DNA of 64,000 bases from Shinella granuli (GCF_004341885.1 NZ_SLVX01000001.1:434001-498000), one strand, 5' to 3'. Shown: positions 8,771 to 16,666, numbered from the stretch's first letter. The notes: generated by a model from the sequence alone, not told the origin. A program made the numbers and translations.

Positions 8771-9684
8771 CTGATCCTCCTGACGGTGAATTTCAGCGCC
8801 AGCACGACGGCTGCTGCCGTCAGCGAGACGAGCACCATGGTCGTGACGGAGAGGGCGGCGCCGAGCGGCCAGTTGGCGCCCTTGCCGAACTGCGCCTGGA
8901 TGGCGGTCGCGATCATCACGCCGTCCTTGCCGCCGACGAGGCGCGGCGTGACATAGTCGCCGACGGTCGGGATCATCACGATCAGGAAGGCGGAGATGAT
9001 GCCGGGCAGCGAGAGCGGCAGGGTGATGCGCAGGAAAGCCTTGAAGCGGCTGTCGCCGAGATCGCGCGCCGCCTCGATCAGCGTGCGGTCGATCTTCTGC
9101 AGCGAGACGTAGATCGGCAGGATGGCGAAGGCCGCCCAGCTATGCACCAGCGTGATGACGACGGCGTTGGAATTGTAGAGCAGCGAGGTCAGCGGCTTGT
9201 CGATGAGGCCCATCGAGATGAGGCCGGTGTTCATGACGCCGCCATAGCCGAGGATGACCTTCCACGACATGACGCGCAGAAGATAGCTCGTCCAGCAGGG
9301 CACGGTGACGAGGAAGAGCCAGAGGTTCTTGTGCACCCCGCCGTGGAAGGAGATGAACCAGGCGATCGGATAGGAGAAGACGACGGTGACGATGCTGACC
9401 GTCAGCGAGATCCACAGCGAGCGGATGAAGAGGTCACGATAGATCGGCTCGGTGAGGGCTTGCCGGTAGTTTTCCAGCGTGAAGGTGCGGTCGATGTCGA
9501 GATAGTCCTGGGTCCAGAAACTGTAGGCGATGACGATGAGGACCGGGAGGAAGAGCAGCGCCAGCGCATAGAGGAAGGTCGGCGAGATCAGGGCGAGGCC
9601 GCGGGCCTCCTCGCTGCGCATCCAGGCCCTGCGCCTCCCGGAGGAGGGCGTGTCGGCAAGCGCGCCAAACGCCGCCGCCGTCAT
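8767..9684 (-). CDS. ABC transporter permease (PotB-like)
   Basis: A 305-residue membrane permease. The start is taken as the ATG at 9684 because GGGAGG lies 8 bp upstream; a TTG at 9708 would add eight residues without a ribosome site. A short soluble N-terminus is followed by about six membrane segments, the first near LISPTFLYALALLFLPVLIVIAYSF. The EAA loop is IEAARDLGDSRFKAFLRITLPLSLPG. It heads the permease-permease-ATPase operon and is divergent from the class III aminotransferase. The shared 260 bp spacer carries a copy of the island's palindromic operator. Confidence 0.92.
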   Translation of the reverse strand: MTAAAFGALADTPSSGRRRAWMRSEEARGLALISPTFLYALALLFLPVLIVIAYSFWTQDYLDIDRTFTLENYRQALTEPIYRDLFIRSLWISLTVSIVTVVFSYPIAWFISFHGGVHKNLWLFLVTVPCWTSYLLRVMSWKVILGYGGVMNTGLISMGLIDKPLTSLLYNSNAVVITLVHSWAAFAILPIYVSLQKIDRTLIEAARDLGDSRFKAFLRITLPLSLPGIISAFLIVMIPTVGDYVTPRLVGGKDGVMIATAIQAQFGKGANWPLGAALSVTTMVLVSLTAAAVVLALKFTVRRIR

Positions 9685-9853
9685 CGGCCGCACCTCCCGC
9701 CGCGACAACTCTCATGGAGCGTGAGATTTCCCGTTCCCATGCGCTTGCGCCTTTTCGGCCTCTGTGTGCTCGTTTTCGGGCACGCTGCTGTTCCCTGATG
9801 GACAGCATGCGCCGAAATCCCCGTTGAAATCAAGCCCTGTTTCTGCAATATTG

Positions 9854-9871
9854 ATTGAACGAACATTCAAT
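9854..9871. promoter_or_regulatory. Palindromic operator ATTGAACGAACATTCAAT (BetI-like site 2)
   Basis: An 18 bp near-perfect inverted repeat, ATTGAACG-AA-CATTCAAT, between the divergent permease operon and the aminotransferase gene. It shares TGAAyG-N2-CATTCA with the sites at 3917-3930 and 12781-12794. The surrounding bases (AATATTG on the left, ATAT on the right) are AT-rich in a GC-rich genome, as expected for a promoter. A TetR-family regulator such as that at 4835 is the likely ligand. Confidence 0.72.
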
Positions 9872-9945
9872 ATGATTGGGAAAACCAAAATCTTTCATAT
9901 CGTTGTTCCAAGATTCTTTCTGGTAAATAATCGATGGAGAGGGAC

Positions 9946-11370
9946 ATGGCGGCAATTCCGAAGACGGCGAACGAGGACCTGCGTGCCGACGAGGCGGCCG
10001 GTGACGAACTCACCCGGCTGGCCGAGCGCCACCTGGTGCAGCCCTGGCCGGTTTCCGGCTCCATCGGCGCGGAAGCGCGCGGGCGCATCGAGGCGGGCGA
10101 GGGCATCTATGTGACCGACGCCGCCGGTCGCCGCCTGATCGACGGGCCTGCCGGCATGTGGTGCGTCAATGCGGGGCATCGCAACAGGCAACTGGCCGAC
10201 GTCATGGCTGCGCAGGCGATGGAGCTCTCCTACAATTCGCCCTGGTACACGACCAACACGCCGTCCGCCGTGCTCTCCGCCCGCCTTGCCGAACATGCGC
10301 CCGACGGGATCGACCATGTCTTCTACACGACCGGCGGCTCGTCGGCGGTCGAGACGGCGCTGCGCTTCATGCAGTTCGCCAACAATGTGAAGGGCCGTCC
10401 GGAGAAGAAGCTGATCGTCTCGCGCCAGGGCGGCTATCACGGCTCGACATACCTCTCCGCCTCGCTCAACGGCCGGCCGCGCGATCATGACTGGATGGAC
10501 AGCGCCGCCGATCTCGTTGTCAAGCTCTCCTGCCCCGATCCGTTCCGCCGGCCGGAGGGCATGAGCGTCGAGGCCTTCTGCGATTTCCTCGTCGAGGAGT
10601 TCCGCGCGGTCATCGAAGAGAGGGGGGCGGAACATATCGGCGCCTTCATCGCCGAGCCGGTCATGGCCTCCGGCGGGGTCATCGTGCCGCCCGCCGGTTA
10701 CCTCAAACGCATGCACGCGCTCTGCCGCGCCAACGACATCCTCTTCATCGCGGACGAGGTGGTGACCGCCTTCGGCCGCCTCGGCCATGTCTTCGCCTCG
10801 CAGGACGTCTTCGGCATCGACCCGGACATGATCACCTTCGCCAAGGGCGTGACGTCGGGCTATTTCCCGCTCGGCGGGGTGATGATCGCCGGGCGCCTCT
10901 TCGAGGAACTGCGCCGTTCGAGCCATTCGGAGGCGATGTTCGCGCATGGCCTCACCTATTCCAGCCATCCGGTCGGCTGCGCGGTGGCGCTGAAGAACCT
11001 CGACATCCTGGAGGACGGGCTGCTCGACCATGCGCGCGCCGTCACCGACCATTTCCAGGCGAGCCTGAAGGCGCTGGAGGAGCTGCCGCTGGTCGGCGAG
11101 GTGCGCGGCCTCGGCCTGATGGCCTGCGTGGAATGCGTCGCCGACCGCGTCAGCAAGAACCCGCTGACGCTCGATCTGGAAGTCGGCAAGCGCATCGACC
11201 GGCATTGCCAGGATCTCGGCCTGCTGGTGCGCCCGCTCATCAACATGTGCGTGATGTCGCCGCCGCTCACCATTTCGCTGGAACAGATCGACGACATGGC
11301 ATCGATCCTGCGTCGTGGCATCGAGCTGACGATGGACGACTTGACGCGCGAAGGGCTCTGGAAGGGCTGA
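9946..11370 (+). CDS. Class III PLP-dependent aminotransferase (omega-amino acid/polyamine type)
   Basis: A 474-residue PLP enzyme. The ATG at 9946 is chosen because GGAGAGGG lies immediately before it; the ATG at 9934 would use no site. The fold-type I landmarks are present: TTGGSSAVETALR binding the cofactor phosphate (about 128-140), ADEVVTAFGRLG with the cofactor-pairing Asp near 270, and the Schiff-base Lys in TFAKGVTSGYFPLGG near 300. The family transfers amino groups from omega-amino acids, diamines or beta-alanine to pyruvate or 2-oxoglutarate. Next to a polyamine-type importer it probably removes the terminal amine of the imported compound or of a demethylated product. It is transcribed away from the transporter, across operator site 2. 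Confidence 0.92.
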   Translation: MAAIPKTANEDLRADEAAGDELTRLAERHLVQPWPVSGSIGAEARGRIEAGEGIYVTDAAGRRLIDGPAGMWCVNAGHRNRQLADVMAAQAMELSYNSPWYTTNTPSAVLSARLAEHAPDGIDHVFYTTGGSSAVETALRFMQFANNVKGRPEKKLIVSRQGGYHGSTYLSASLNGRPRDHDWMDSAADLVVKLSCPDPFRRPEGMSVEAFCDFLVEEFRAVIEERGAEHIGAFIAEPVMASGGVIVPPAGYLKRMHALCRANDILFIADEVVTAFGRLGHVFASQDVFGIDPDMITFAKGVTSGYFPLGGVMIAGRLFEELRRSSHSEAMFAHGLTYSSHPVGCAVALKNLDILEDGLLDHARAVTDHFQASLKALEELPLVGEVRGLGLMACVECVADRVSKNPLTLDLEVGKRIDRHCQDLGLLVRPLINMCVMSPPLTISLEQIDDMASILRRGIELTMDDLTREGLWKG

Positions 11371-11404
11371 GGCTCTTCGCGTTGGGCCTGCCGTGTGATG
11401 TGGG

Positions 11405-11530
11405 TCCTCGGGTCAAGCCCGAGGATGACGGGGAGGAGGCTCCCACCCGTCAAGCGGTGCAGCATATGGCCATGTCGCTTTTGCCCGCCGTGCTTCTCTT
11501 CCATCGTCATCCTCGGGCTTGACCCGAGGA
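11405..11530. repeat. Palindromic repeat doublet, family B
   Basis: Two perfect 26 bp inverted copies at 11405-11430 and 11505-11530. Each is itself a hairpin built on TCCTCGGGTCAAGCCCGAGGA and ends in the bases ATGACG. A second element with the same ends is at 50389-50480. It lies between the convergent aminotransferase and Rieske genes and may act as a terminator. Confidence 0.85.
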
Positions 11531-11563
11531 TCCGCGCGGCACCCACGGCCCTGCCGGAGAAGC

Positions 11564-12760
11564 CTAGCCTTGCCGCAGCCCGGCATTGACCTCCGCCATC
11601 GCCTTCTCCTCCGGCGCGTCCTTCAGCGTCACCACCGGCAGCACCTTGCGCAGATGGTCGTGATGGGTGCGCACGCCGTATTCGAGGTCGGAGAGGTAGA
11701 AGCCGGCAAAGGCGTTGGAGGTCATCGCCTCGTTCGACCAGACGGTGAGCTGCACGTCCTCGGCCTGGGTGTCGCGGTCGATGCGGAAGGCGAGGTAGCG
11801 GGCGAGGCGGTGGGCGCGCTCCTCCTGCCGGTAACGGTAGATGCCGCCGCGCAGCAGCGTGCGGCCGACGCCGAGCGGAAATTCCTGGTAGAACTGCACG
11901 GTCTCCGGCGTGACGGCGATGACGGCATTCGGGAACAGGCCGAAATAGATCCAGGCCTTGCGCAGCCGCTCCGGCAGCGCATGGTTTTCGGGAGAGATCT
12001 TCACATAGTTGCGCACGCTCCAGCGCCGGCCGGCATGCGGGTTGTAGGTGGCGAAGGAGCGGCAGAGGCCATCGACGAAGGGCTCGTCGTAGTAGGTCGA
12101 GCCGTAGAGGTCCTGCAGGGCGGGATGCGCCATGGCGACGTGGTAGCCCTCGTTGTCGACATCGCGCACGGATTTCCAGTTGACGGGCGTCTCCTGGGTC
12201 CAGATCTCGCCCGCCGGGATCATCTCCTCGGTGCGGTAATGCGCCAGCTCCTCTTCGAAGGGCTTCATCAGCTCGACGACGGAAGGCTGCGGGCCGGGCG
12301 CGAAGCGGATGAAGACGAAGCCCTGCCAGACCTCGCATTCCAGCGTTTTCAGTGCGAATTCGTTCTTGTCGAGCGGGGGAAAGCTGCGGGGGCGCGCGGC
12401 GCCGCGCAGCGTGCCGTCAAGATTGTAGACCCAGCCGTGGAAGGGACAGACCAGCGCGTTGCGGCAACTGCCCTTCTCGTCGGCGACGAGACGCGAGCCG
12501 CGATGGCGGCAGATGTTGTGGAAGGCACGCACCGTGCCGTCCTGCCCGCGCAGGATGAGCGCGCGCTCGCCGACGACGTCCATGGCGAGGTAGTTGCCGG
12601 GCTCGGGAATGTCGGAGACGTGGCAGGCGATCTGCCAGTGCTCGCGGAAGACATGCTGCTTCTCCAATTCGAGGAGGGCGGGGCTGTGATAACACCAGCC
12701 GGGAAGTCCGCTCCTGTCCCAGTCGTTCGGAACGCTGATATCGCGGATCATCTCGTTCAT
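11564..12760 (-). CDS. Rieske non-heme iron oxygenase, alpha subunit (GbcA/stachydrine demethylase-like)
   Basis: A 398-residue ring-hydroxylating-type oxygenase. The Rieske cluster ligands are C84, H86, C105 and H108 (CRH...CPFHGW). The catalytic iron site shows as DVDNEGYHVAMAH, with histidines at 207 and 212. Close relatives act on quaternary amines such as glycine betaine and proline betaine, removing a methyl group as formaldehyde, as well as on aromatics; the island's importer and BetI-like regulator favour an amine substrate, but that is inference. No ferredoxin reductase gene is adjacent, so electrons must come from elsewhere. GGGAG precedes the ATG, and operator site 3 lies about 20-35 bp upstream. 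Confidence 0.9.
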   Translation of the reverse strand: MNEMIRDISVPNDWDRSGLPGWCYHSPALLELEKQHVFREHWQIACHVSDIPEPGNYLAMDVVGERALILRGQDGTVRAFHNICRHRGSRLVADEKGSCRNALVCPFHGWVYNLDGTLRGAARPRSFPPLDKNEFALKTLECEVWQGFVFIRFAPGPQPSVVELMKPFEEELAHYRTEEMIPAGEIWTQETPVNWKSVRDVDNEGYHVAMAHPALQDLYGSTYYDEPFVDGLCRSFATYNPHAGRRWSVRNYVKISPENHALPERLRKAWIYFGLFPNAVIAVTPETVQFYQEFPLGVGRTLLRGGIYRYRQEERAHRLARYLAFRIDRDTQAEDVQLTVWSNEAMTSNAFAGFYLSDLEYGVRTHHDHLRKVLPVVTLKDAPEEKAMAEVNAGLRQG

Positions 12761-12780
12761 GTCGCTCCCCTGTCTTTTGC

Positions 12781-12796
12781 TGAACGTTCATTCAAT
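12781..12796. promoter_or_regulatory. Palindromic operator TGAACGTTCATTCAAT upstream of the Rieske gene (BetI-like site 3)
   Basis: TGAACG-TT-CATTCA matches the core of the sites at 3917-3930 and 9856-9869. The Rieske start codon is at 12760, so the site is placed to block its promoter. Nothing on the other side is divergent (the next gene is on the same strand and has its own terminator), so this copy serves the Rieske gene alone. Confidence 0.72.
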
Positions 12797-12856
12797 ATAA
12801 GCACGATTTCCGTTCAAAAGGAATAGGTTGCGAACGCCGTGTGTTTTCACAATGGC

Positions 12857-12883
12857 AAAACCCCGGCCGCAGGGCGGCCGGGG
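12857..12883 (-). terminator. Rho-independent terminator of the small secreted-protein gene
   Basis: On the minus strand, CCCCGGCCGC-CCT-GCGGCCGGGG is followed by TTTTGCC. The 10 bp GC-rich stem is about 40 bp past the stop of the gene at 12925. Confidence 0.85.
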
Positions 12884-12924
12884 CAGGGCGGATTCTCCGC
12901 GGAAAACCGCGCCAGGACCGATGC

Positions 12925-13155
12925 TTAACGGCAGACCTTCACGCGCTTGTAGACGACGTGTCCCCACTTGTTGTAGCGCTTGACCTTCTTCCAGAAGCAA
13001 TGGCGGTGATGGCCATAGTAGTGGCTGACATAGCCGTGGTGATGGACGCCCCAGCCATGGCCGAAGCCGATATAGAAGCCGCCGGCCTGCGAAGGGGCGG
13101 CGAAGGACACCGCTGCGACGGTCGCGACAACGGCGGACATGATGAACTTGCGCAT
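12925..13155 (-). CDS. Small secreted His/Tyr/Gly-rich protein of unknown function
   Basis: I do not recognise this 76-residue protein. The start at 13155 gives a good signal peptide (MRKFIMSAVVATVAAVSFAAPSQA) with cleavage likely after SQA; the longer frame to 13191 would bury it. The mature part of about 52 residues is rich in His, Tyr and Gly (GFGHGWGVHHHGYVSHYYGHHRH), then basic (KKVKRYNKW...KRVKVCR) with two cysteines. This could bind metal or the cell surface. It is a single-gene unit with its own terminator at 12857-12883. Confidence 0.75.
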   Translation of the reverse strand: MRKFIMSAVVATVAAVSFAAPSQAGGFYIGFGHGWGVHHHGYVSHYYGHHRHCFWKKVKRYNKWGHVVYKRVKVCR

Positions 13156-13255
13156 TTCAGTCTCCTCTCTACCAGTCAATGGACGAACCATTTCATCCAG
13201 CAGGGGGACTGTCGCATGGGGGACCGGGACGGCGCTGTTTCGGTTGGAACAGGGC

Positions 13256-14065
13256 TCAGCGGTCGAGTTCCGGATAGAAGCGCTCCATGTAGCTGGGCCT
13301 CAGCTTTTCGCCGATCAGGCAATCGGCCGGCCCTCCGGCGGCCGGAATGATGCGGGCAGGCGGCTCGATGCCGCTGACTTCGAGGATCAGCTTGCGGCGG
13401 ATGGCGATGGCGAAATCCTCCGGCTCCTGCACCGGCAGCACGAAGGCGCCGGGGCCGCCGATGACGCAGTTGGCATAGTAGTCGTCGAGCGAGCCATAGG
13501 CGGCGGAGGGGCGGATCATGATGGCAAGGCCGTTGATGATGATGCCGAGCGCGGTCGCCGCGTCGCGCGCCGGCGTCACCGGCGGGCCGAAATTGTTCGG
13601 GCCGTCGCCGGATACATCGATGACGCGGCGCAGGCCGGTATAGCCGTTGGCATCGAAGAGTTGCGCGCCATAGGCAATGGCGCCTGATATCGACGTGCCG
13701 CGGCGCGTGGCGATCGGGCGGGCTTCGAGCTGGGCGGCGAAGGCGTCGGCGTCCTCCGGGCCGGAGATGATCTGCCAGGGCACGAGGGAATTGTCGCGGA
13801 TCGTGCCGGCCCATTCGAAATAGCTGATGGCGATGCGGCCGGTCAGCCCGTCGCGCACGGCATTGATGAAGTCGGGGTGGCGCAGGGCATCGACGTAACC
13901 GGCGCGCTGCACCTGCGCCTCCTCGAGGTCCATGGAGCCGGAGACGTCGACCGCCAGCACCAGTTCCACATCCACCTCAACGTCCCCGGCGGCGAGTTCC
14001 GCGCCGGGCATCAGGCTCATCAGCAAGGCAAGCGTTGTCAGCATGGCCGTCACCCATCCGTGCAT
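13256..14065 (-). CDS. DUF1194 domain-containing protein (von Willebrand factor A-like, exported)
   Basis: A 269-residue protein whose N-terminus (MLTTLALLMSLMPGAELAAG) looks like a signal peptide. The mature part begins VDVELVLAVDVSGSMDLEE, a metal-ion-dependent adhesion site (DxSxS), followed by RRGTSISGAIAYG and VIDVSGDGPNNFG, the other positions of a VWA-like fold. This is the DUF1194 family; its role is unknown but a periplasmic binding function is likely. Start is uncertain: ATG 14065 is the longest form, while ATG 14044 has a better GGGTGACGG site and would remove seven residues. It is divergent from the gene at 14219. Confidence 0.85.
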   Translation of the reverse strand: MHGWVTAMLTTLALLMSLMPGAELAAGDVEVDVELVLAVDVSGSMDLEEAQVQRAGYVDALRHPDFINAVRDGLTGRIAISYFEWAGTIRDNSLVPWQIISGPEDADAFAAQLEARPIATRRGTSISGAIAYGAQLFDANGYTGLRRVIDVSGDGPNNFGPPVTPARDAATALGIIINGLAIMIRPSAAYGSLDDYYANCVIGGPGAFVLPVQEPEDFAIAIRRKLILEVSGIEPPARIIPAAGGPADCLIGEKLRPSYMERFYPELDR

Positions 14066-14218
14066 CCGGGGTTTGGAAATGTATCACGACCGGCGGAGGG
14101 AAAGAGCATGCGCTCTTCAAAAATCGGTGATGACAGGCGAATAGCCGCCGGGCTGCAGCCGTCTTCCGCTGGTTCCCGCCGCATGCGGGTGGACCGGGGG
14201 CTGAGAAAGCGGATCGAC

Positions 14219-15307
14219 ATGGTTTTCAGGGATATTCTTGCCACTTTGCGCAACAGGATGTTCGGCCGGGCGAGCGCGGCGCCGCAGGAACTCCTGTCGC
14301 CGGAGGAGCGGCTGGTGCGCGACTACGACCTCTATCTCGTCGATCTCCACGACGAAATACCGGCCCTCGTGCCGCAGCGCGACGCCCTGCGCGCGGCCTG
14401 GCGCAACGGCGATTTCGAGGCCTATCAGCGGGCCTTCGAGGCGGCGCGGGCGAGCGGCGTCATCACGGAAAGCGGCCGGCCGCTCTATTCGCTGGTCAAG
14501 GAATGGTTCCTCGAACCGTTCCTGGAGTTGCCGGACGACGAGGCGGCGGCGCATGTCGCCGGGCTGGAACCCTTCCGGGCTTTCTTCGAGCGCAGCCCGT
14601 CGGCCTTTTCCGCCGCGACCTATGCCGATGCCCTGCGCGTGGCGGCCTTCGCGCAGCGCGGCACCGCCTACGGGCACCTTGTCCGGGCGGAGCAGTGGCA
14701 GAGCTGCGAGGCGTTGCTGAAGGCGGCGGACGATGTGCTCGACAGCCAGGTCGACCCGGACAATTTCTGCTGGCGGATGAGCGACTACCGCCGCTCGGCC
14801 AATGACGGCGATTTCGAGACATTCGCGGCGCGCTTCGAGCAGGCCTGGCGGCTCGATCGCTACAATATCGACCTCTGTCGCGCGCATGCCCGCATGATCA
14901 TGCCGCGCTGGCTGGGGCGCGATGCGCAGGATCTCGAAAACTTCGCCCGCCGGGCGGCGGCACTGACGCAGGATCGTTTCGGCCTCGGCTTCTACGCGCT
15001 GATCCAGCAGGCCAACACCGAGGTCGGCGACCACGCGCTTGCCGATACGCTCTGCGATCCGGACATGGCGAAACAGGGTTTCGAGGACCTCCTGTCGCGC
15101 TTTCCCGCGCCGAGCGTGATGAACCTCTATGCCGACATGCTGGAATGGATGGGCGACACCGAGGCGCTGGCGGATCTGCTCCAAACCCGCTTCCGCGTGA
15201 TGGTGCCGCAGATCTGGTACGGCGATACGCGCAGCGACAAGATCGCCCATCTCTTCGCCACGCTGCTCGAGGCGGCCGAGGTGCTGGAGGCGCGGCGCGC
15301 CCGATAG
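14219..15307 (+). CDS. Hypothetical protein, alpha-helical, no recognised domain
   Basis: I do not recognise this 362-residue protein. From the ATG at 14219 it begins MVFRDILATLRNRMFGR and has no signal peptide or membrane segment. The sequence is rich in Ala, Leu, Glu and aromatic residues, with many predicted helices (FEAYQRAFEAAR, FETFAARFEQAWRLDRYNIDLCRAHARM), which suggests a helical-repeat scaffold similar to TPR or Sel1. An in-frame ATG at 14182 is an alternative start with no better ribosome site. Its stop is 1 bp from that of the convergent TetR gene. No functional partner is evident; it is transcribed alone. Confidence 0.7.
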   Translation: MVFRDILATLRNRMFGRASAAPQELLSPEERLVRDYDLYLVDLHDEIPALVPQRDALRAAWRNGDFEAYQRAFEAARASGVITESGRPLYSLVKEWFLEPFLELPDDEAAAHVAGLEPFRAFFERSPSAFSAATYADALRVAAFAQRGTAYGHLVRAEQWQSCEALLKAADDVLDSQVDPDNFCWRMSDYRRSANDGDFETFAARFEQAWRLDRYNIDLCRAHARMIMPRWLGRDAQDLENFARRAAALTQDRFGLGFYALIQQANTEVGDHALADTLCDPDMAKQGFEDLLSRFPAPSVMNLYADMLEWMGDTEALADLLQTRFRVMVPQIWYGDTRSDKIAHLFATLLEAAEVLEARRAR

Positions 15308-15308
15308 G

Positions 15309-15917
15309 CTACAGCGCCGTCAGCTCCCGGATCGCCATGCGCTTGTAGGCCTCGACCAGCCTGTCGCCCTCCGCCCGGTCGACCGAGACGGCAAGGCGCA
15401 TCGTCGCCTCGCCGAGATGCATGACGAGGAGGGCGGTCGCCTCGATCCGGGCGGCATCGGCCTTGGGGCGCAACATCCGCAGCCGGGCGGCGAGCAGGGC
15501 ACCGTTGCGGCGGCTCTCCTCCGCCTCCATGGCCCGCAGCGCCCCGTCCGCCTGCACGGCGGACCAGATGTCGCGGATGACCGGTTCGGCGAGGAAGAGC
15601 GCGTAATAGGTGTCGATTAGGCTGCCGAAGGCGTCGGCAAGCGCCTCCATGCTGCCGACGGCGGCAAGGCCTTCGGCGATGCAGGCGCGGCTTTCCGCAT
15701 TGCAGCGTTCGGCAAGCGCGTGCACCACGGCGCTCTTGTCGGGAAAATACTGGTAGAGCGAGCCGATCGAGATGCCCGTGCGCTGGGCGAGTTCGCTCAT
15801 GCGCAGGGCGTCGCTGCCCGCCTGCGCGATCATGTCCGTCGCATTGGCGAGGATGGCGTCCACCCGTTCGCGGCTGCGTTTCTGGGTCGGTGCGCGGCGG
15901 GTCTGCGGTTCGGCCAT
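15309..15917 (-). CDS. TetR/AcrR-family transcriptional regulator
   Basis: A 202-residue regulator. The helix-turn-helix is in ERVDAILANATDMIAQAGSDALRMSELAQRTGISIGSLYQYFPDKSAVV (about 18-63), with the recognition helix GISIGSLYQYFPDK typical of the family. The rest is an all-helical ligand-binding domain with no assignable effector. The ATG at 15917 is used because the frame upstream is the intergenic region. It is divergent from the DUF1772 membrane gene at 16126, and two palindromes lie between them at 15953-16001. The regulator probably represses both itself and that neighbour. Confidence 0.88.
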   Translation of the reverse strand: MAEPQTRRAPTQKRSRERVDAILANATDMIAQAGSDALRMSELAQRTGISIGSLYQYFPDKSAVVHALAERCNAESRACIAEGLAAVGSMEALADAFGSLIDTYYALFLAEPVIRDIWSAVQADGALRAMEAEESRRNGALLAARLRMLRPKADAARIEATALLVMHLGEATMRLAVSVDRAEGDRLVEAYKRMAIRELTAL

Positions 15918-15952
15918 CGGTCTTTCCGAAAGGACTTTCGATTGGTCTTGAC

Positions 15953-16001
15953 AAATACGAGGATTCCTCACATTTTGCAAATATGAGGATTGCTCATATT
16001 T
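15953..16001. promoter_or_regulatory. Two tandem palindromic operators (AAATAyGAG-N5-CTCAyATTT) with a -35 element
   Basis: The second copy (15979-16001) is a perfect inverted repeat, AAATATGAG-GATTG-CTCATATTT. The first (15953-15975) is the same with two arm mismatches. They are 26 bp apart, so dimers would sit on nearly the same face after two and a half turns. A TTGACA at 15948-15953 on the plus strand overlaps the first copy, so binding would block a promoter reading toward 16126. The adjacent TetR protein is the likely ligand. Confidence 0.75.
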
Positions 16002-16125
16002 TTGGGCGGCGATGACAGGTGGAACGTGCATCCGGGTGGTGATGCCGCGCGTGGCCGGCCGACCGCCACGCGATTTTTCGAGTTCGCCCGTGATGCGGAC
16101 GAAACGGCTTCCGGAGGACCCGACC

Positions 16126-16617
16126 ATGGCAAGCGCCTTTCCCATCCTGACCTTCCTTTCCATTCTCGCCGCGGCGCTGAATGCCGGGCTGTTCTTCATC
16201 TTCTCGGTCTGCATCATGGCGGCCTTTGCCCGTCTTTCGCCTGCGGAAGGGGCGGCGGCGATGAACGCCATCAATGCCGTCATCCAGAACCCCTGGTTCT
16301 TCTCGGCCTTCTTCGGCGGGGCGTTGCTGTCGCTGGTGCTGGCGGTCCTCGGCTTCCTGCAGGGCGGAGCCGGCGGTCTGCTGGCCGCGGCGGGCGGTGT
16401 CGTCTTCCTTGTCGCCGTCATCGGCGTGACCGTTGTCTTCAACGTGCCGCTCAACGATGCGCTCGCCGCCGCACCCGCCGGCAGCCCTGAACAGGCGGCC
16501 CTCTGGCAGCGCTATCTCGGCGTCTGGACGATGTGGAACCACGTGCGCACGGTCGGCTCGCTCGCTGCCGTCGGTTTCTTCGCACTCGCCTTCCGCCAGG
16601 GCGTCCCGCTCGGCTAG
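16126..16617 (+). CDS. DUF1772 (anthrone oxygenase-like) membrane protein
   Basis: A 163-residue integral membrane protein with four hydrophobic segments (ILTFLSILAAALNAGLFFIFSVCIM; FFSAFFGGALLSLVLAVLGFL; AAAGGVVFLVAVIGVTVVFNVPLND; VGSLAAVGFFALAF). The NVPLND and WTMWNHVRT segments are DUF1772 marks. The family includes anthrone oxygenases and nodulation-associated proteins, but its bacterial role is unclear. The ATG at 16126 has GGAGG 8 bp upstream. It is divergent from a TetR gene with tandem operators between, so it is probably induced by that regulator's ligand. Confidence 0.85.
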   Translation: MASAFPILTFLSILAAALNAGLFFIFSVCIMAAFARLSPAEGAAAMNAINAVIQNPWFFSAFFGGALLSLVLAVLGFLQGGAGGLLAAAGGVVFLVAVIGVTVVFNVPLNDALAAAPAGSPEQAALWQRYLGVWTMWNHVRTVGSLAAVGFFALAFRQGVPLG

Positions 16618-16666
16618 GACCGGGCTGGCGCTCCTTCCTTCCGCCTGCTAGCTCTGTTCCAGACGA

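Noticed and set aside
6980-8956. A 658-codon plus-strand frame opposite the ABC transporter genes
   Set aside because: The minus strand has Walker A, signature and EAA motifs. The plus frame has low-complexity Asp/Gly/His/Arg content and no domain.
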